Source: a virus. Taken from it: a stretch of 64,000 nucleotides of DNA. Numbering within the stretch: the stretch's first letter is position 1; each line of letters begins with the position of its first letter. The notes under the pieces are model-generated. The model was not told the origin of the DNA, did no database searches, and saw only the letters and a program-made list of their open reading frames with translations. Shown here piece after piece: positions 52,804 to 61,958 of the stretch. The position numbers and the translations under genes are program-made. The stretch lies in IMG/VR virus record IMGVR_UViG_3300030390_000715, positions 88,754 to 152,753 of that record; one strand, 5' to 3'.

Positions 52804-55800
52804 TGGCTCATACACCGTTTTCTGATAAAGGCAGACGCCATCTAAATCTAAGACAAAATCAGATTGAAGGTGTTTTGCCTGACCACTTTAAGGAATACTA
52901 TCCTAAATTCTTGGGGCTATTAAATCAGTACTACGAGTGGCAAGATCAATACGCTTCGACCGAATTGCTGTCACACCTCTTTAGTACTCGCGACATTAGC
53001 GAAACTGATATATCCCTATTGTCTTATATCGAAGATGAATTGCTATTAGGCGATACTTACTTCGAGGGATTTGGACAGACCGAATCAGAGAAACGAGCCG
53101 CGGCTAACTTCTCTAGCACTCTATTTCGAGCTAAAGGCTCTAAGTTCGCTATCGAATGGTTCTTTAGATCGTTCTACGGATTCGATGCAGAAGTAATCTA
53201 TCCAAAAGAAAACATATTCAAGACAAGTGAAAGCGGATCGCTCATTGGTCCGGACTCGCTAAGGTACTTGACTAATGACGAGCTATATCAAACATTCGCA
53301 ATTCTTATTAAAGTTGGCGTACCGATATCGAAGTGGCGAGACATATTTAAGAAGTTTGCACATCCTGCAGGAATGTATCTTGGCGGTGAAGTATTATTGA
53401 CTTCCGATGCTATATCTGCTATACTAATTGATGATCAAGACATTAAACAACGACCTACGACTTCCTATGCGCTCACCGCTGATGTGGACGTTAGTTCTGG
53501 CAGTTCTGTACTATTTGAAGGGCAGACTGCGACATTCACGCTCACTGGATCTGACGTAGTTGACGGAATCGATGCTGTCAATTGGCATATTGAACATGTC
53601 ACTACTGACAATGATGATTTCCCTAGTACGCCACCTTTAGTTGACTCTAAGGAACCTCTCAATATTAATAGTAGCACAGGCACTTTTCAAGTCACAACTT
53701 GGATTACAGATGCTACGGTAGAAGCTGATGAATCGTATATCGTAAAGATTACCGATCAAGAGGGTAGAGCATTAACTGAACTATCAGTGACAGTCAAGAA
53801 TAGGGTTCCAGCCTACACACTGACACCATCTACTTCAACATTAAACGAAGGAGATACTGCTACATTCACTATCGCAGGAACTAATGTTCCATATTCTGGT
53901 AGCACAACTTTACAATGGTATGTTTCACATACATCTACCGCAGACGCTGACTTTGTGCCTAACCCACCCCCACTTTCAGCCTCTAAACAATCTGTTACGA
54001 TATCTGATAGTCAAGGCACGTTTGATGTTAGACTTTCGATAGATGGTGCTAGTGAAGGTTCGGAGTCGTTTGACGTTATACTCGTTGATGCAGTAGGAAC
54101 AGTATTAGCGACTCAAACAATTACAACCGTTGATGTTGTTAGTGCATATTCTGTCACTGTAGCCGATATAGTAGAAGGCTCCCAAGTAGAGATTAGTATT
54201 GCAGTGAATGCTTCGGAAGTTGGCGATAGCTTTACCTATGTCATTACTGGCGGAGATACTAGATTATCCCAGACTACAGATACATTCACGATTACAAGTA
54301 GCCCGTTCGTTCGAATATTCGATACAACATCCTCGGGCGCATTCGAAGGCTCAACTACTTCTACAGTCACCGTCACGAATAATAATACGACTGTTCAAGT
54401 CTCTGACACGTTCGCTATTACGGACGCTACACCTACATTCGAGATAGTTGCTAGTCCAGCCTCAGCCGGTGAAGGTGATACGGTTGCATTTACACTTAAC
54501 GGTACTAATGTGCCTACTCAAGTGTATTACTGGAATCTAACCCACGGCTCTACTGTAGATGCAGACTTCAGTTCACCCGCTGGAGTATTAGATGGTTCGA
54601 CTAGAATAGCTAGTGGATCTATCGGAGCTGGTGGAAGTCTAGGCTCTTTAGTATTTGCTACTGACTCTGAAGTGGGTGATGAAACATTCACATTCAATCT
54701 ATACACAGACAACACCGTACCTGGTACCGTAGTTGCTAGTCTACCTTTCGTTATCGAAGGTACAGGAACGACAAATGTTATCACGCTAGACAAATCTACA
54801 ATGACCGAAGATGGTGATAGCATTGTTAATACGTTCACAACATCTTTAGGTGATGGCGATTATTACTTTTTCATCGATGGAGCCCAAAGTCCTACTTCCG
54901 ATTTCGTAGACGGAGAATTTTGGAATTCGGGTGATAGAAAACCATTTAATGTTACTAGCGGAGTCGGTACGTACACCATAACAACATTAGCTGATCTTAC
55001 ATTCGAATCGTCAGAAGTGTTTGTCACTAAAGTTTCGGCTACTGCAAATGGTGCGATATTAGCGACATCACCTAACATTACTGTTACGAACACTTCTTCA
55101 CAGTCCTACACGGTATCCGTACCCTATTTTATCGTCGAAGGAAATACGGTCAATCTTGAGGTTGTATCTGATGGACCTAGCGAAGTATTATTCATTGAAT
55201 TGACTGGTGACGTTTCACAGATTAGCGCAACGCAAGCAACTGCGGCATCTACAGCCCAAGGAACTAAAGTATTCTCGTTCGCAACAACAACGTCGGATAC
55301 ATATTCAGGTACACAAAATATCACGATTACTGTCGGTCGAGGTAATTACGTGAATTCTGGTGGAACGCAAGTTGCAACCACTACATTCACCCTCAATGAT
55401 CAAAATCCTGTAGCCACTCTCACTCCCTCGGACTTATCTCCTAGCGAAGGTGATACAGTGACGTTTAACTTAGCCGGAACAAATCTAGCAGACGGAACTT
55501 ATTACTACAGAGATGATACTAAGGTAAAACCGGTTCGTGTCTCGTTAGGAAGTTCTTCGGGCTCTTCTTCTATTAATATGTCATCTACCGATCTGGCTAA
55601 ACTGCAACTCGGCATGCAAACATTAGATGTTAATGTTGTGGGAACAATCACTGGGATATTCAGCTCCAGCGTTACCCTATCAACGCCTAACACACGAGAT
55701 ACTATAACTGGTGAGATATTACACTTTATTTTACCGGAAGATATCGAAGATGTCGATAATGCAACTCATTTTGGCTCGTTCGCTGTTACGAGTGGCACAG

Positions 55801-56522
55801 GATCTTTTGAAGTTGATTTCGCTACTAATACAGACTTCTCTAATGACGAGCATGACTTTAGCGTCTATTCTTCAGGCTCACCTGCTGTTGCTTACGAAGG
55901 ATCGCTTATCGCTACTGCGGCTACGGTAACGGTACAAGATCAAACGCCATTTACTATACAATTTACTGATAACGCCCTTAATGACACAGGCACAGGCGAT
56001 ATATTCCCTGGTGGTTCGGGCACAAATACTGCGGCTGAATCGTCCACTAAATTCGCGATGAATCGTGATGGTACGATTGGTAATACAACTAATCAATCGA
56101 CTAATCCACAGACTACAGAAACTAATGATTGGATAAATCCTCCAAGTTCAAGATTCAGTACCGCCGGTGATCAATTCCAAGTGAGAGTTCGTGCGTGGGA
56201 AAATGCCGCAAGAACAATACCATGTACAGCTGGTGATCAAGATCAGAACACAGCAAGCTTTCAAACTGCTGTATGGACATTAAGCGGTAATTTAGGTTCG
56301 ACAACTTGGCAACCTGGTAGCTCAAATCAATGGCACAATCTTTCTTCGAATGTATTGATTGAACTTGATGGATATAGAAGCGGTGGAGGTTCTGAAAATC
56401 TCACCATTTACTTGACGCTAGAAGTCAAAGGTTACTCTGGCACCTTAGGCTCAGGAACTACATACTTAACTAAGAATTTCACCATGGAAGGTGGCTTAAA
56501 CGTGATTGTGAATTCTAGATGA
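52803..56522 (+). CDS. Large Ig-repeat virion protein
   Basis: A 1239-residue protein. Residues 1-210 form a helical anchoring domain (LRQNQIEGVLPDHFKEYYPK, FLGLLNQYYEWQDQYASTEL, GSKFAIEWFFRSFYGFDAEV, WRDIFKKFAHPAGMYLGGEV) shared by structural proteins of marine T4-likes. From about 225 to 1090 lie about seven Calx-beta/Ig-like repeats (STLNEGDTATFTIAGTNVP; ASAGEGDTVAFTLNGTNVP; SDLSPSEGDTVTFNLAGTNL). The last 150 residues are a separate beta domain. Such repeats often bind surface sugars. It overlaps both neighbours. Confidence 0.8.
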   Translation: MAHTPFSDKGRRHLNLRQNQIEGVLPDHFKEYYPKFLGLLNQYYEWQDQYASTELLSHLFSTRDISETDISLLSYIEDELLLGDTYFEGFGQTESEKRAAANFSSTLFRAKGSKFAIEWFFRSFYGFDAEVIYPKENIFKTSESGSLIGPDSLRYLTNDELYQTFAILIKVGVPISKWRDIFKKFAHPAGMYLGGEVLLTSDAISAILIDDQDIKQRPTTSYALTADVDVSSGSSVLFEGQTATFTLTGSDVVDGIDAVNWHIEHVTTDNDDFPSTPPLVDSKEPLNINSSTGTFQVTTWITDATVEADESYIVKITDQEGRALTELSVTVKNRVPAYTLTPSTSTLNEGDTATFTIAGTNVPYSGSTTLQWYVSHTSTADADFVPNPPPLSASKQSVTISDSQGTFDVRLSIDGASEGSESFDVILVDAVGTVLATQTITTVDVVSAYSVTVADIVEGSQVEISIAVNASEVGDSFTYVITGGDTRLSQTTDTFTITSSPFVRIFDTTSSGAFEGSTTSTVTVTNNNTTVQVSDTFAITDATPTFEIVASPASAGEGDTVAFTLNGTNVPTQVYYWNLTHGSTVDADFSSPAGVLDGSTRIASGSIGAGGSLGSLVFATDSEVGDETFTFNLYTDNTVPGTVVASLPFVIEGTGTTNVITLDKSTMTEDGDSIVNTFTTSLGDGDYYFFIDGAQSPTSDFVDGEFWNSGDRKPFNVTSGVGTYTITTLADLTFESSEVFVTKVSATANGAILATSPNITVTNTSSQSYTVSVPYFIVEGNTVNLEVVSDGPSEVLFIELTGDVSQISATQATAASTAQGTKVFSFATTTSDTYSGTQNITITVGRGNYVNSGGTQVATTTFTLNDQNPVATLTPSDLSPSEGDTVTFNLAGTNLADGTYYYRDDTKVKPVRVSLGSSSGSSSINMSSTDLAKLQLGMQTLDVNVVGTITGIFSSSVTLSTPNTRDTITGEILHFILPEDIEDVDNATHFGSFAVTSGTGSFEVDFATNTDFSNDEHDFSVYSSGSPAVAYEGSLIATAATVTVQDQTPFTIQFTDNALNDTGTGDIFPGGSGTNTAAESSTKFAMNRDGTIGNTTNQSTNPQTTETNDWINPPSSRFSTAGDQFQVRVRAWENAARTIPCTAGDQDQNTASFQTAVWTLSGNLGSTTWQPGSSNQWHNLSSNVLIELDGYRSGGGSENLTIYLTLEVKGYSGTLGSGTTYLTKNFTMEGGLNVIVNSR

Positions 56523-57418
56523 TTAAGCACTACAACTTAGACGAAGTGTTCTATGAAAAGGATAGTCTGGATAATACTTGGATGATCATCCATAGAGATC
56601 CAACGACTAACGAAATTACTGCGGCTTCACCGGTCATTCGGGCAAGTAATGGCGATATTGATTTCGCAAAGTCACAGGACTTTTTAGAAAATGCACATAT
56701 AAGATCGATTAGTCAAGCAGTAGATAGGTCCACTGCTAGACATAACAATCCAGCGGCTAATCTTTTCGTTAATAAACAAATAAAGCGCGTCGATTATCTC
56801 ATTGGCGAAGAAGAAGGTAAAGCTCTTCGTGCGATTGTCGAAGAAAGATTTCCTGAATATAAGATATGGAATAACTCTAAGAATGTTATAGGGACCTACG
56901 GTGCATATCGCGCACCTTACACCGCAGTCGAATCAATAAGTGTATATGATGTGACATTCGTAACAGGTCCAGATTATCAACCAAGTGACGAGTTATTTCA
57001 ACCACCCGAACGCTTTGGTGTCGACATAGTAAATACTTATCCTCAACGACGACCTTGGTACGGATGGAAATTTAATCTAGCCGATAATTCTGTATTATGC
57101 AAAGTCGTACATATTAATAAGGTAGAAGGTGTTGTTTATCCTCCCTTGGTGCATGAACAAGTTGGAACATACTACGGAACATTTCATTCAGAAGATGGCA
57201 CTATAAGTAATGATCGTGACATGTTCTTTTTTGGAACAATTTTGAATGTCGAGAGGTATTGTGAAGAGCATGGTTTAGATATGCCTTTATTTGATGAATT
57301 TGAAGATGGCTTTGTGCCATATGAACACATCTTCGTATGGGGAATAGGCTTTGATAGCACTACTGGTGTTCCTTATGTTATGAAAGCATACGAAGGGAGA
57401 GATGTCGAATGCAATTAA
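56519..57418 (+). CDS. Hypothetical protein
   Basis: A 299-residue soluble protein, rich in aromatic residues and lacking a recognised motif. The start (IKHYNLDEVFYEKDSLDNTW) and the segments RVDYLIGEEEGKALRAIVEE and PQRRPWYGWKFNLADNSVLC suggest mixed alpha/beta. It lies between the large Ig protein and gp16, a place where marine T4-likes keep virion proteins. It overlaps gp16 by 10 nt. I cannot name a function. Confidence 0.7.
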   Translation: MIKHYNLDEVFYEKDSLDNTWMIIHRDPTTNEITAASPVIRASNGDIDFAKSQDFLENAHIRSISQAVDRSTARHNNPAANLFVNKQIKRVDYLIGEEEGKALRAIVEERFPEYKIWNNSKNVIGTYGAYRAPYTAVESISVYDVTFVTGPDYQPSDELFQPPERFGVDIVNTYPQRRPWYGWKFNLADNSVLCKVVHINKVEGVVYPPLVHEQVGTYYGTFHSEDGTISNDRDMFFFGTILNVERYCEEHGLDMPLFDEFEDGFVPYEHIFVWGIGFDSTTGVPYVMKAYEGRDVECN

Positions 57419-57915
57419 ATATGGACATTACTGATATCGATGCGAAGTTTTGGAAAACAGTCGAACACGAGAAAAATATGACAAATGAAATAGTTGTAAT
57501 AGACCCAGTAATAGACGCAGAAGATACTGCTGATATGACAAAGCACGAACGTACAATGAAAACTGACTATGATATGGCTAAATCTAATCTTGTGCATCTT
57601 CTTAAAAATGGTAACGATGCTCTCGAAGATATGTTGTTGGTCGCTAAAGAAACCGAACATCCTAGAGCCTACGAGGTGTTATCAGGATTGTTGAAAAATA
57701 TCGCTGTAATCAATGACAGAATTATGGCATTGAATAAAGATTATATGGAAGTCACTGCTCCTAAATCTACTAGCGCGGTTCCTACGGCTGATGCCGGTCA
57801 GGGCACAACAAATAATAACGTATTCATTGGATCTGTCTCTGACCTTCAGAGAATGTTACAAGATGCTGATGACAACGAAAAGGTTATAGAATCAGATGTT
57901 ACCGAATCGAAATAG
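57409..57915 (+). CDS. 16: Terminase small subunit gp16
   Basis: A 168-residue packaging protein that recognises DNA and stimulates gp17. It has the family's helical core (DYDMAKSNLVHLLKNGNDAL, EDMLLVAKETEHPRAYEVLS, GLLKNIAVINDRIMALNKDY) and the C-terminal FIGSVSDLQRMLQ segment like T4 gp16. ATG 57421 is a second possible start. It overlaps gp17 by 20 nt. Confidence 0.93.
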   Translation: MQLNMDITDIDAKFWKTVEHEKNMTNEIVVIDPVIDAEDTADMTKHERTMKTDYDMAKSNLVHLLKNGNDALEDMLLVAKETEHPRAYEVLSGLLKNIAVINDRIMALNKDYMEVTAPKSTSAVPTADAGQGTTNNNVFIGSVSDLQRMLQDADDNEKVIESDVTESK

Positions 57916-59515
57916 TGGAGAGTCCTATCTCGGCAATCCTAATGTTAAACGTGACGGAATTGTACAGACCTGGAGCAAAGATCAAGTAGTAGAGTACGCA
58001 AGGTGCAAGCGCGATCCTGTGTATTTTGCGATACATTATATCAAAGTGATCAGTCTAGACGAAGGTTTAATAGACTTTAATCTATATGATTATCAGAAAG
58101 AATTGTACGATCAATTTCAGAAAAATAGATTTAATATTGTATTGGCTTGTCGCCAGTCGGGCAAGTCAATCTCTTCTGTAGTCTATATACTTTGGTACGC
58201 CATTTTTCATCCGGAGAAGACTATTGCAGTACTTGCTAACAAAGGCGCTACTTCTAGAGAAATGCTTTCACGCATTACATTAGCTCTTGAAAACTTACCG
58301 TTCTTTTTACAGCCAGGTTGTCGCGCTCTTAATAAAGGTAGCATTGAGTTTAGTAACAATAGTCGAATTCTTGCCGCGGCTACTTCTGGCTCTTCTATTC
58401 GTGGTTTGTCTGTTAACTTATTGTATCTGGATGAGTTTGCATTCGTGGAACGAGCGGCAGAGTTCTATACTTCAACGTATCCGGTTGTATCTGCTGGTAA
58501 AGATACGAAAGTAATTATAACATCTACTGCTAACGGTATCGGAAATACCTTTCATAAGATTTGGCAGGGCGCAGTACAAAAGACTAATAAATATGTACCA
58601 TTCACTATCGACTGGTGGGACGTACCTGGTCGAGATGAAGCGTGGAAATTGGAAACAATCGATAACACATCGCAACTTCAGTTTGATCAAGAATTTGGTA
58701 ATACGTTCTTCGGCACCGGTGATACGCTAATCAGTTCTTCTTGTCTATTAGACCTAAGAGCGAAGAACCCCCTCAAAATTCTTGAAGGGGGTTCTCTGCT
58801 TGCCTATAAAGAGCCCTGCGCAGGACACGAATACATCATGACGGTAGATGTATCAAAGGGGAGAGGTCAGGATTATTCTACGTTTAATATAATCGACATT
58901 ACGACCAGACCGTTTGAGCAAGTTTGCGTGTATCGGAACAACACTATCTCTCCAATTCTCTTCCCTGACATTATATATAAGTATGCCGTAGTCTACAATG
59001 AGGCTTATGTCGTTATTGAGTCTAATGATCAAGGTACTGTAGTTTGTCAAGGCTTATATCATGACATGGAATATGAAAATGTACATGTCGAGTCTGCTGT
59101 TAAAGCCAATCGAATCGGTGTAGAGATTACGCGAAAGTCAAAGCGATTGGGCTGTTCTGCTATTAAAGACATTCTCGAAGAAAATAAACTTGAAATTGTC
59201 GACGAGAACACTATATCTGAGATATCTACGTTTGAGTCCAAAGGCAATTCATACGAGGCTAGTGACGGCAACCATGATGATCTAATGATGAATCTAGTTA
59301 TGTTCGGTTACTTTGTCGCTTCACAGTTCTTTGCTGATATGACAGATATTAATCTGAAAAAGATGATGTTCGAGCAACAAGCTAGGCAAATTGAAGATGA
59401 TATTGTTCCGTTTGGATATATCGATGATGGAAGCGACATAATAGATCATTATGAGCGTGAAGAGAACGACAAGCACCAGCAATGGGCTACATGGGGCGAT
59501 GAACCGGATTATTGA
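57896..59515 (+). CDS. 17: Terminase large subunit gp17
   Basis: A 539-residue packaging motor. The ATPase half has Walker A (ACRQSGKS, about residues 83-90) and Walker B (LLYLDEFAF, about 175-183), and ITSTANGIGN after it (coupling motif). The nuclease half has the RNase H-like acidic residues in TVDVSKGRGQDYS (about 315), VVIESNDQGTVV and DGNHDDLMMNLVM. T4 gp17 has about 610 residues. A 10-bp perfect hairpin in the mRNA lies at the boundary of the two halves. Start ATG 57896 is inside gp16. Confidence 0.97.
   Translation: MLPNRNSGESYLGNPNVKRDGIVQTWSKDQVVEYARCKRDPVYFAIHYIKVISLDEGLIDFNLYDYQKELYDQFQKNRFNIVLACRQSGKSISSVVYILWYAIFHPEKTIAVLANKGATSREMLSRITLALENLPFFLQPGCRALNKGSIEFSNNSRILAAATSGSSIRGLSVNLLYLDEFAFVERAAEFYTSTYPVVSAGKDTKVIITSTANGIGNTFHKIWQGAVQKTNKYVPFTIDWWDVPGRDEAWKLETIDNTSQLQFDQEFGNTFFGTGDTLISSSCLLDLRAKNPLKILEGGSLLAYKEPCAGHEYIMTVDVSKGRGQDYSTFNIIDITTRPFEQVCVYRNNTISPILFPDIIYKYAVVYNEAYVVIESNDQGTVVCQGLYHDMEYENVHVESAVKANRIGVEITRKSKRLGCSAIKDILEENKLEIVDENTISEISTFESKGNSYEASDGNHDDLMMNLVMFGYFVASQFFADMTDINLKKMMFEQQARQIEDDIVPFGYIDDGSDIIDHYEREENDKHQQWATWGDEPDY
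58764..58795 (+). other. Perfect 10-bp inverted repeat inside terL
   Basis: AGAACCCCCT (58764-58773) and AGGGGGTTCT (58786-58795) pair without mismatch around a 12-base loop. It encodes the segment linking the ATPase and nuclease halves. There is no T-run after it, so it is unlikely to be an intrinsic terminator. Confidence 0.85.
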
Positions 59516-59528
59516 AAATAGCAGTAAG

Positions 59529-59536
59529 TATAAATA
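59529..59536 (+). promoter_or_regulatory. T4-type late promoter for tail sheath
   Basis: A perfect TATAAATA 64 bases before the gp18 ATG, the longest late-transcript leader in the window. Confidence 0.85.
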
Positions 59537-59600
59537 AAGCTATTGAGATTTATTCTTATAATGCTTCTTATCAATAATTGAAAACTAAAGGACAACGACC

Positions 59601-61343
59601 ATGGCATTTATTCCATCCGAGTCTCCAGGAATCAACATCAAAGAGTTTGATCTGTCAGGTGTAGTACCTGCGGTAACAACATCTACAGGTGCGATTGTCG
59701 GCGACTTTAATTGGGGTCCAGTTTCAGAGCCGGTAAAAGTCGCTAACGAAGCGCAACTTGTATCTTCTTTTGGATCACCAACATTTACTAATGATAGCTC
59801 CGCTATCGACTATCTATCCGCAAGCTCATTCCTAAAATACTCTAGCGACTTGTTTGTCGTTCGTGAAGTAGGAACTGGCGCTTTCAACGCTAAAGACAGT
59901 GACGGTACTGCTGACATATTAATCAGAAATGATGATGATTGGCTTACTCAAAAAGATGCTTCTGCGGTAGCAAACAACACATACATAGCGAAACATGCAG
60001 GATTAGCAGGAAACTCTATCGATGTACATCTATGCCCAGTCGGCACATCTCCTACTGTATTCAGTGGATGGGCATATGCAGGCTCTTTTGATAGTCGACC
60101 TGGTACTTCTTCGCATGTCGCTTCACTATCACCTGACGGAACTGCCGCGAATGACGAGGTTCATATCGTAGTAGTTGACCGAGATGGTAAGTTCACAGGT
60201 ACTAAGGGAACTGTTCTTGAAACATACCCGTTCGTATCTATAGCTTCTGATGCTAAGACTCCAGACGGCACATCTAATTTCGCACTCGACGTTATCAACG
60301 CAAAGTCTGAATACATTAGAGCCGCTGGTTTAAACCCTGGATATGTCACCGCTACTTCAGGCGCATTCACTGCTGTTACTAACGGAACTGGCACCAAAGC
60401 GGGTGTTGAGCTTATTGCTCTCAAATCTGGAGCCGCAGGCACTAAGATAGCAGAAACAGAATATGCTACCGGCTTTGCCCAATTCTCTGATGTCGATACG
60501 ATTCAAGTTGACTTTTTAATTGCTCCTGGAATACCAGCGACCGTTGCTCATAAAACTGTCGTTGAAAATCTAGTTGCAATTGCTACAGCCCGAAAGGATT
60601 GTGTAGTAGTCGCTTCTCCTCCAAGAGGTGTTGTTGTAAATGCCGCGGCTAGTACGCTAGTGGCTAATACAGTAACATGGTCTGACACTCTAACAGCTTC
60701 CTCATACTTGATTGTAGATAATAACTACTTGAAAGTTTATGACAAGTACAATGACCAATATGTTTTCATTCCCGCTTCAGCCTCAACTGCTGGTGTAATG
60801 GCGGCTACTGATGACGTTTCAGCTCCTTGGTTCTCACCCGCGGGTTCTCGTAGAGGTCAATATCTTGGCGTGACTGCACTAGCTCATAGTCCTACCAAAG
60901 CAGAACGCGATACGCTATATAAAGCAGGTGTTAATCCTATTGTTAATATTCCTGGACAAGGTATCTTACTGTTCGGTGATAAGACTAAGCTAGGAAGACC
61001 AAGCGCCTTTGATCGTATCAACGTCCGTAGACTTTTCTTAGGCGTAGAACGAGCAGTTAAAGCCGCGGCTCAAAATGTAATGTTCGAATTTAATGACGAG
61101 TTTACTCGCGCTGAATTCGTAAATGTGGTCGAGCCGTTCTTGCGAGAGATTAAGGGTCGAAGGGGAATTACTGACTTCCGTGTTGTTTGCGACGAAACAA
61201 ACAATACCGGTTCAATCATTGATTCAAATCAGTTTGTAGCGACTGTCTTTATCAAGCCAGCACGTTCTATTAACTACGTTACTTTAAACTTCGTAGCAGT
61301 TAGAACCGGTGTTGATTTTGATGAAGTTGTCGGATTAGTATAA
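59601..61343 (+). CDS. 18: Tail sheath protein gp18
   Basis: A 580-residue contractile sheath subunit. The typical start (SPGINIKEFDLSGVVPAVTT, STGAIVGDFNWGPVSEPV) and the C-terminal half (FNDEFTRAEFVNVVEPFLRE, IKGRRGITDFRVVCDETNNT, FIKPARSINYVTLNFVAVRT) are diagnostic. T4 gp18 has about 659 residues. RBS AAAGGA at 59588-59593. It is followed after 12 bases by gp19. Confidence 0.97.
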   Translation: MAFIPSESPGINIKEFDLSGVVPAVTTSTGAIVGDFNWGPVSEPVKVANEAQLVSSFGSPTFTNDSSAIDYLSASSFLKYSSDLFVVREVGTGAFNAKDSDGTADILIRNDDDWLTQKDASAVANNTYIAKHAGLAGNSIDVHLCPVGTSPTVFSGWAYAGSFDSRPGTSSHVASLSPDGTAANDEVHIVVVDRDGKFTGTKGTVLETYPFVSIASDAKTPDGTSNFALDVINAKSEYIRAAGLNPGYVTATSGAFTAVTNGTGTKAGVELIALKSGAAGTKIAETEYATGFAQFSDVDTIQVDFLIAPGIPATVAHKTVVENLVAIATARKDCVVVASPPRGVVVNAAASTLVANTVTWSDTLTASSYLIVDNNYLKVYDKYNDQYVFIPASASTAGVMAATDDVSAPWFSPAGSRRGQYLGVTALAHSPTKAERDTLYKAGVNPIVNIPGQGILLFGDKTKLGRPSAFDRINVRRLFLGVERAVKAAAQNVMFEFNDEFTRAEFVNVVEPFLREIKGRRGITDFRVVCDETNNTGSIIDSNQFVATVFIKPARSINYVTLNFVAVRTGVDFDEVVGLV

Positions 61344-61355
61344 GGGGAATATGAT

Positions 61356-61883
61356 ATGGCTATTCTAGGAGTCGATGACTTTAAATCGAAATTGCGTGGT
61401 GGTGGTGCTCGTGCGAACTTGTTCAATGCGACACTAAACTTTCCCGCTTATGCCGGAGGAGATGTCGAGTTGACATCTTTCCTTTGTAAATCAGCACAGA
61501 TACCTCAATCAGCTATGACTCCTCTTGTCGTTCCGTTTCGCGGGCGAGAGATGAAGATTGCTGGTGATCGTACATTCGAAGATTGGACAGTTACTATTAT
61601 CAATGATACAAACTTTGATATACGTGACGCGTTCGAGCGTTGGATGAATGGTATTAATGCTCACCAATCCAATACTGGTCTTATCAATCCTTCTGATTAT
61701 CAGACGGACTTGATTCTTGATCAATTGGATCGTGATTCAACTATTCTGAAGCGTTATAACTTTAGAGGTGCTTTTCCTGTCAATGTTGGTGAAATTGCAT
61801 TGACATATGATACGCAGAATGAAATCGAAACATTCGATGTTACTTTCTCATATCAGTATTGGGAATCAAATACCACTAGTTAA
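61356..61883 (+). CDS. 19: Tail tube protein gp19
   Basis: A 175-residue tube subunit (T4: about 163). Recognised parts: GVDDFKSKLRGGGARANLFN, ELTSFLCKSAQIPQSAMTPL, VPFRGREMKIAGDRTFEDWT, FERWMNGINAHQSNTG and YDTQNEIETFDVTFSYQYWE. It shares its fold and motifs with gp54. Strong expression is expected; it ends with a hairpin at 61901. Confidence 0.97.
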   Translation: MAILGVDDFKSKLRGGGARANLFNATLNFPAYAGGDVELTSFLCKSAQIPQSAMTPLVVPFRGREMKIAGDRTFEDWTVTIINDTNFDIRDAFERWMNGINAHQSNTGLINPSDYQTDLILDQLDRDSTILKRYNFRGAFPVNVGEIALTYDTQNEIETFDVTFSYQYWESNTTS

Positions 61884-61900
61884 GCTAAGTCTATATAATA

Positions 61901-61933
61901 AGGCACTATCGTTCTTTTCGTTCGATAGTGCCT
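61901..61933 (+). terminator. Hairpin after gp19, probable terminator
   Basis: AGGCACTATCG (61901-61911) and CGATAGTGCCT (61923-61933) form an 11-bp perfect stem with an 11-base loop. The following CTATTATAAC has no clean T-run, so it may instead be an RNA-processing or stability element. Confidence 0.7.
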
Positions 61934-61958
61934 CTATTATAACAAAGGTCGCAATATA

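Noticed and set aside
61901-61958. Late promoter for the portal gene in the gap after gp19
   Set aside because: TATAATA and TATTATAA are present but no TATAAATA or one-base variant; portal may be read by read-through past the hairpin.
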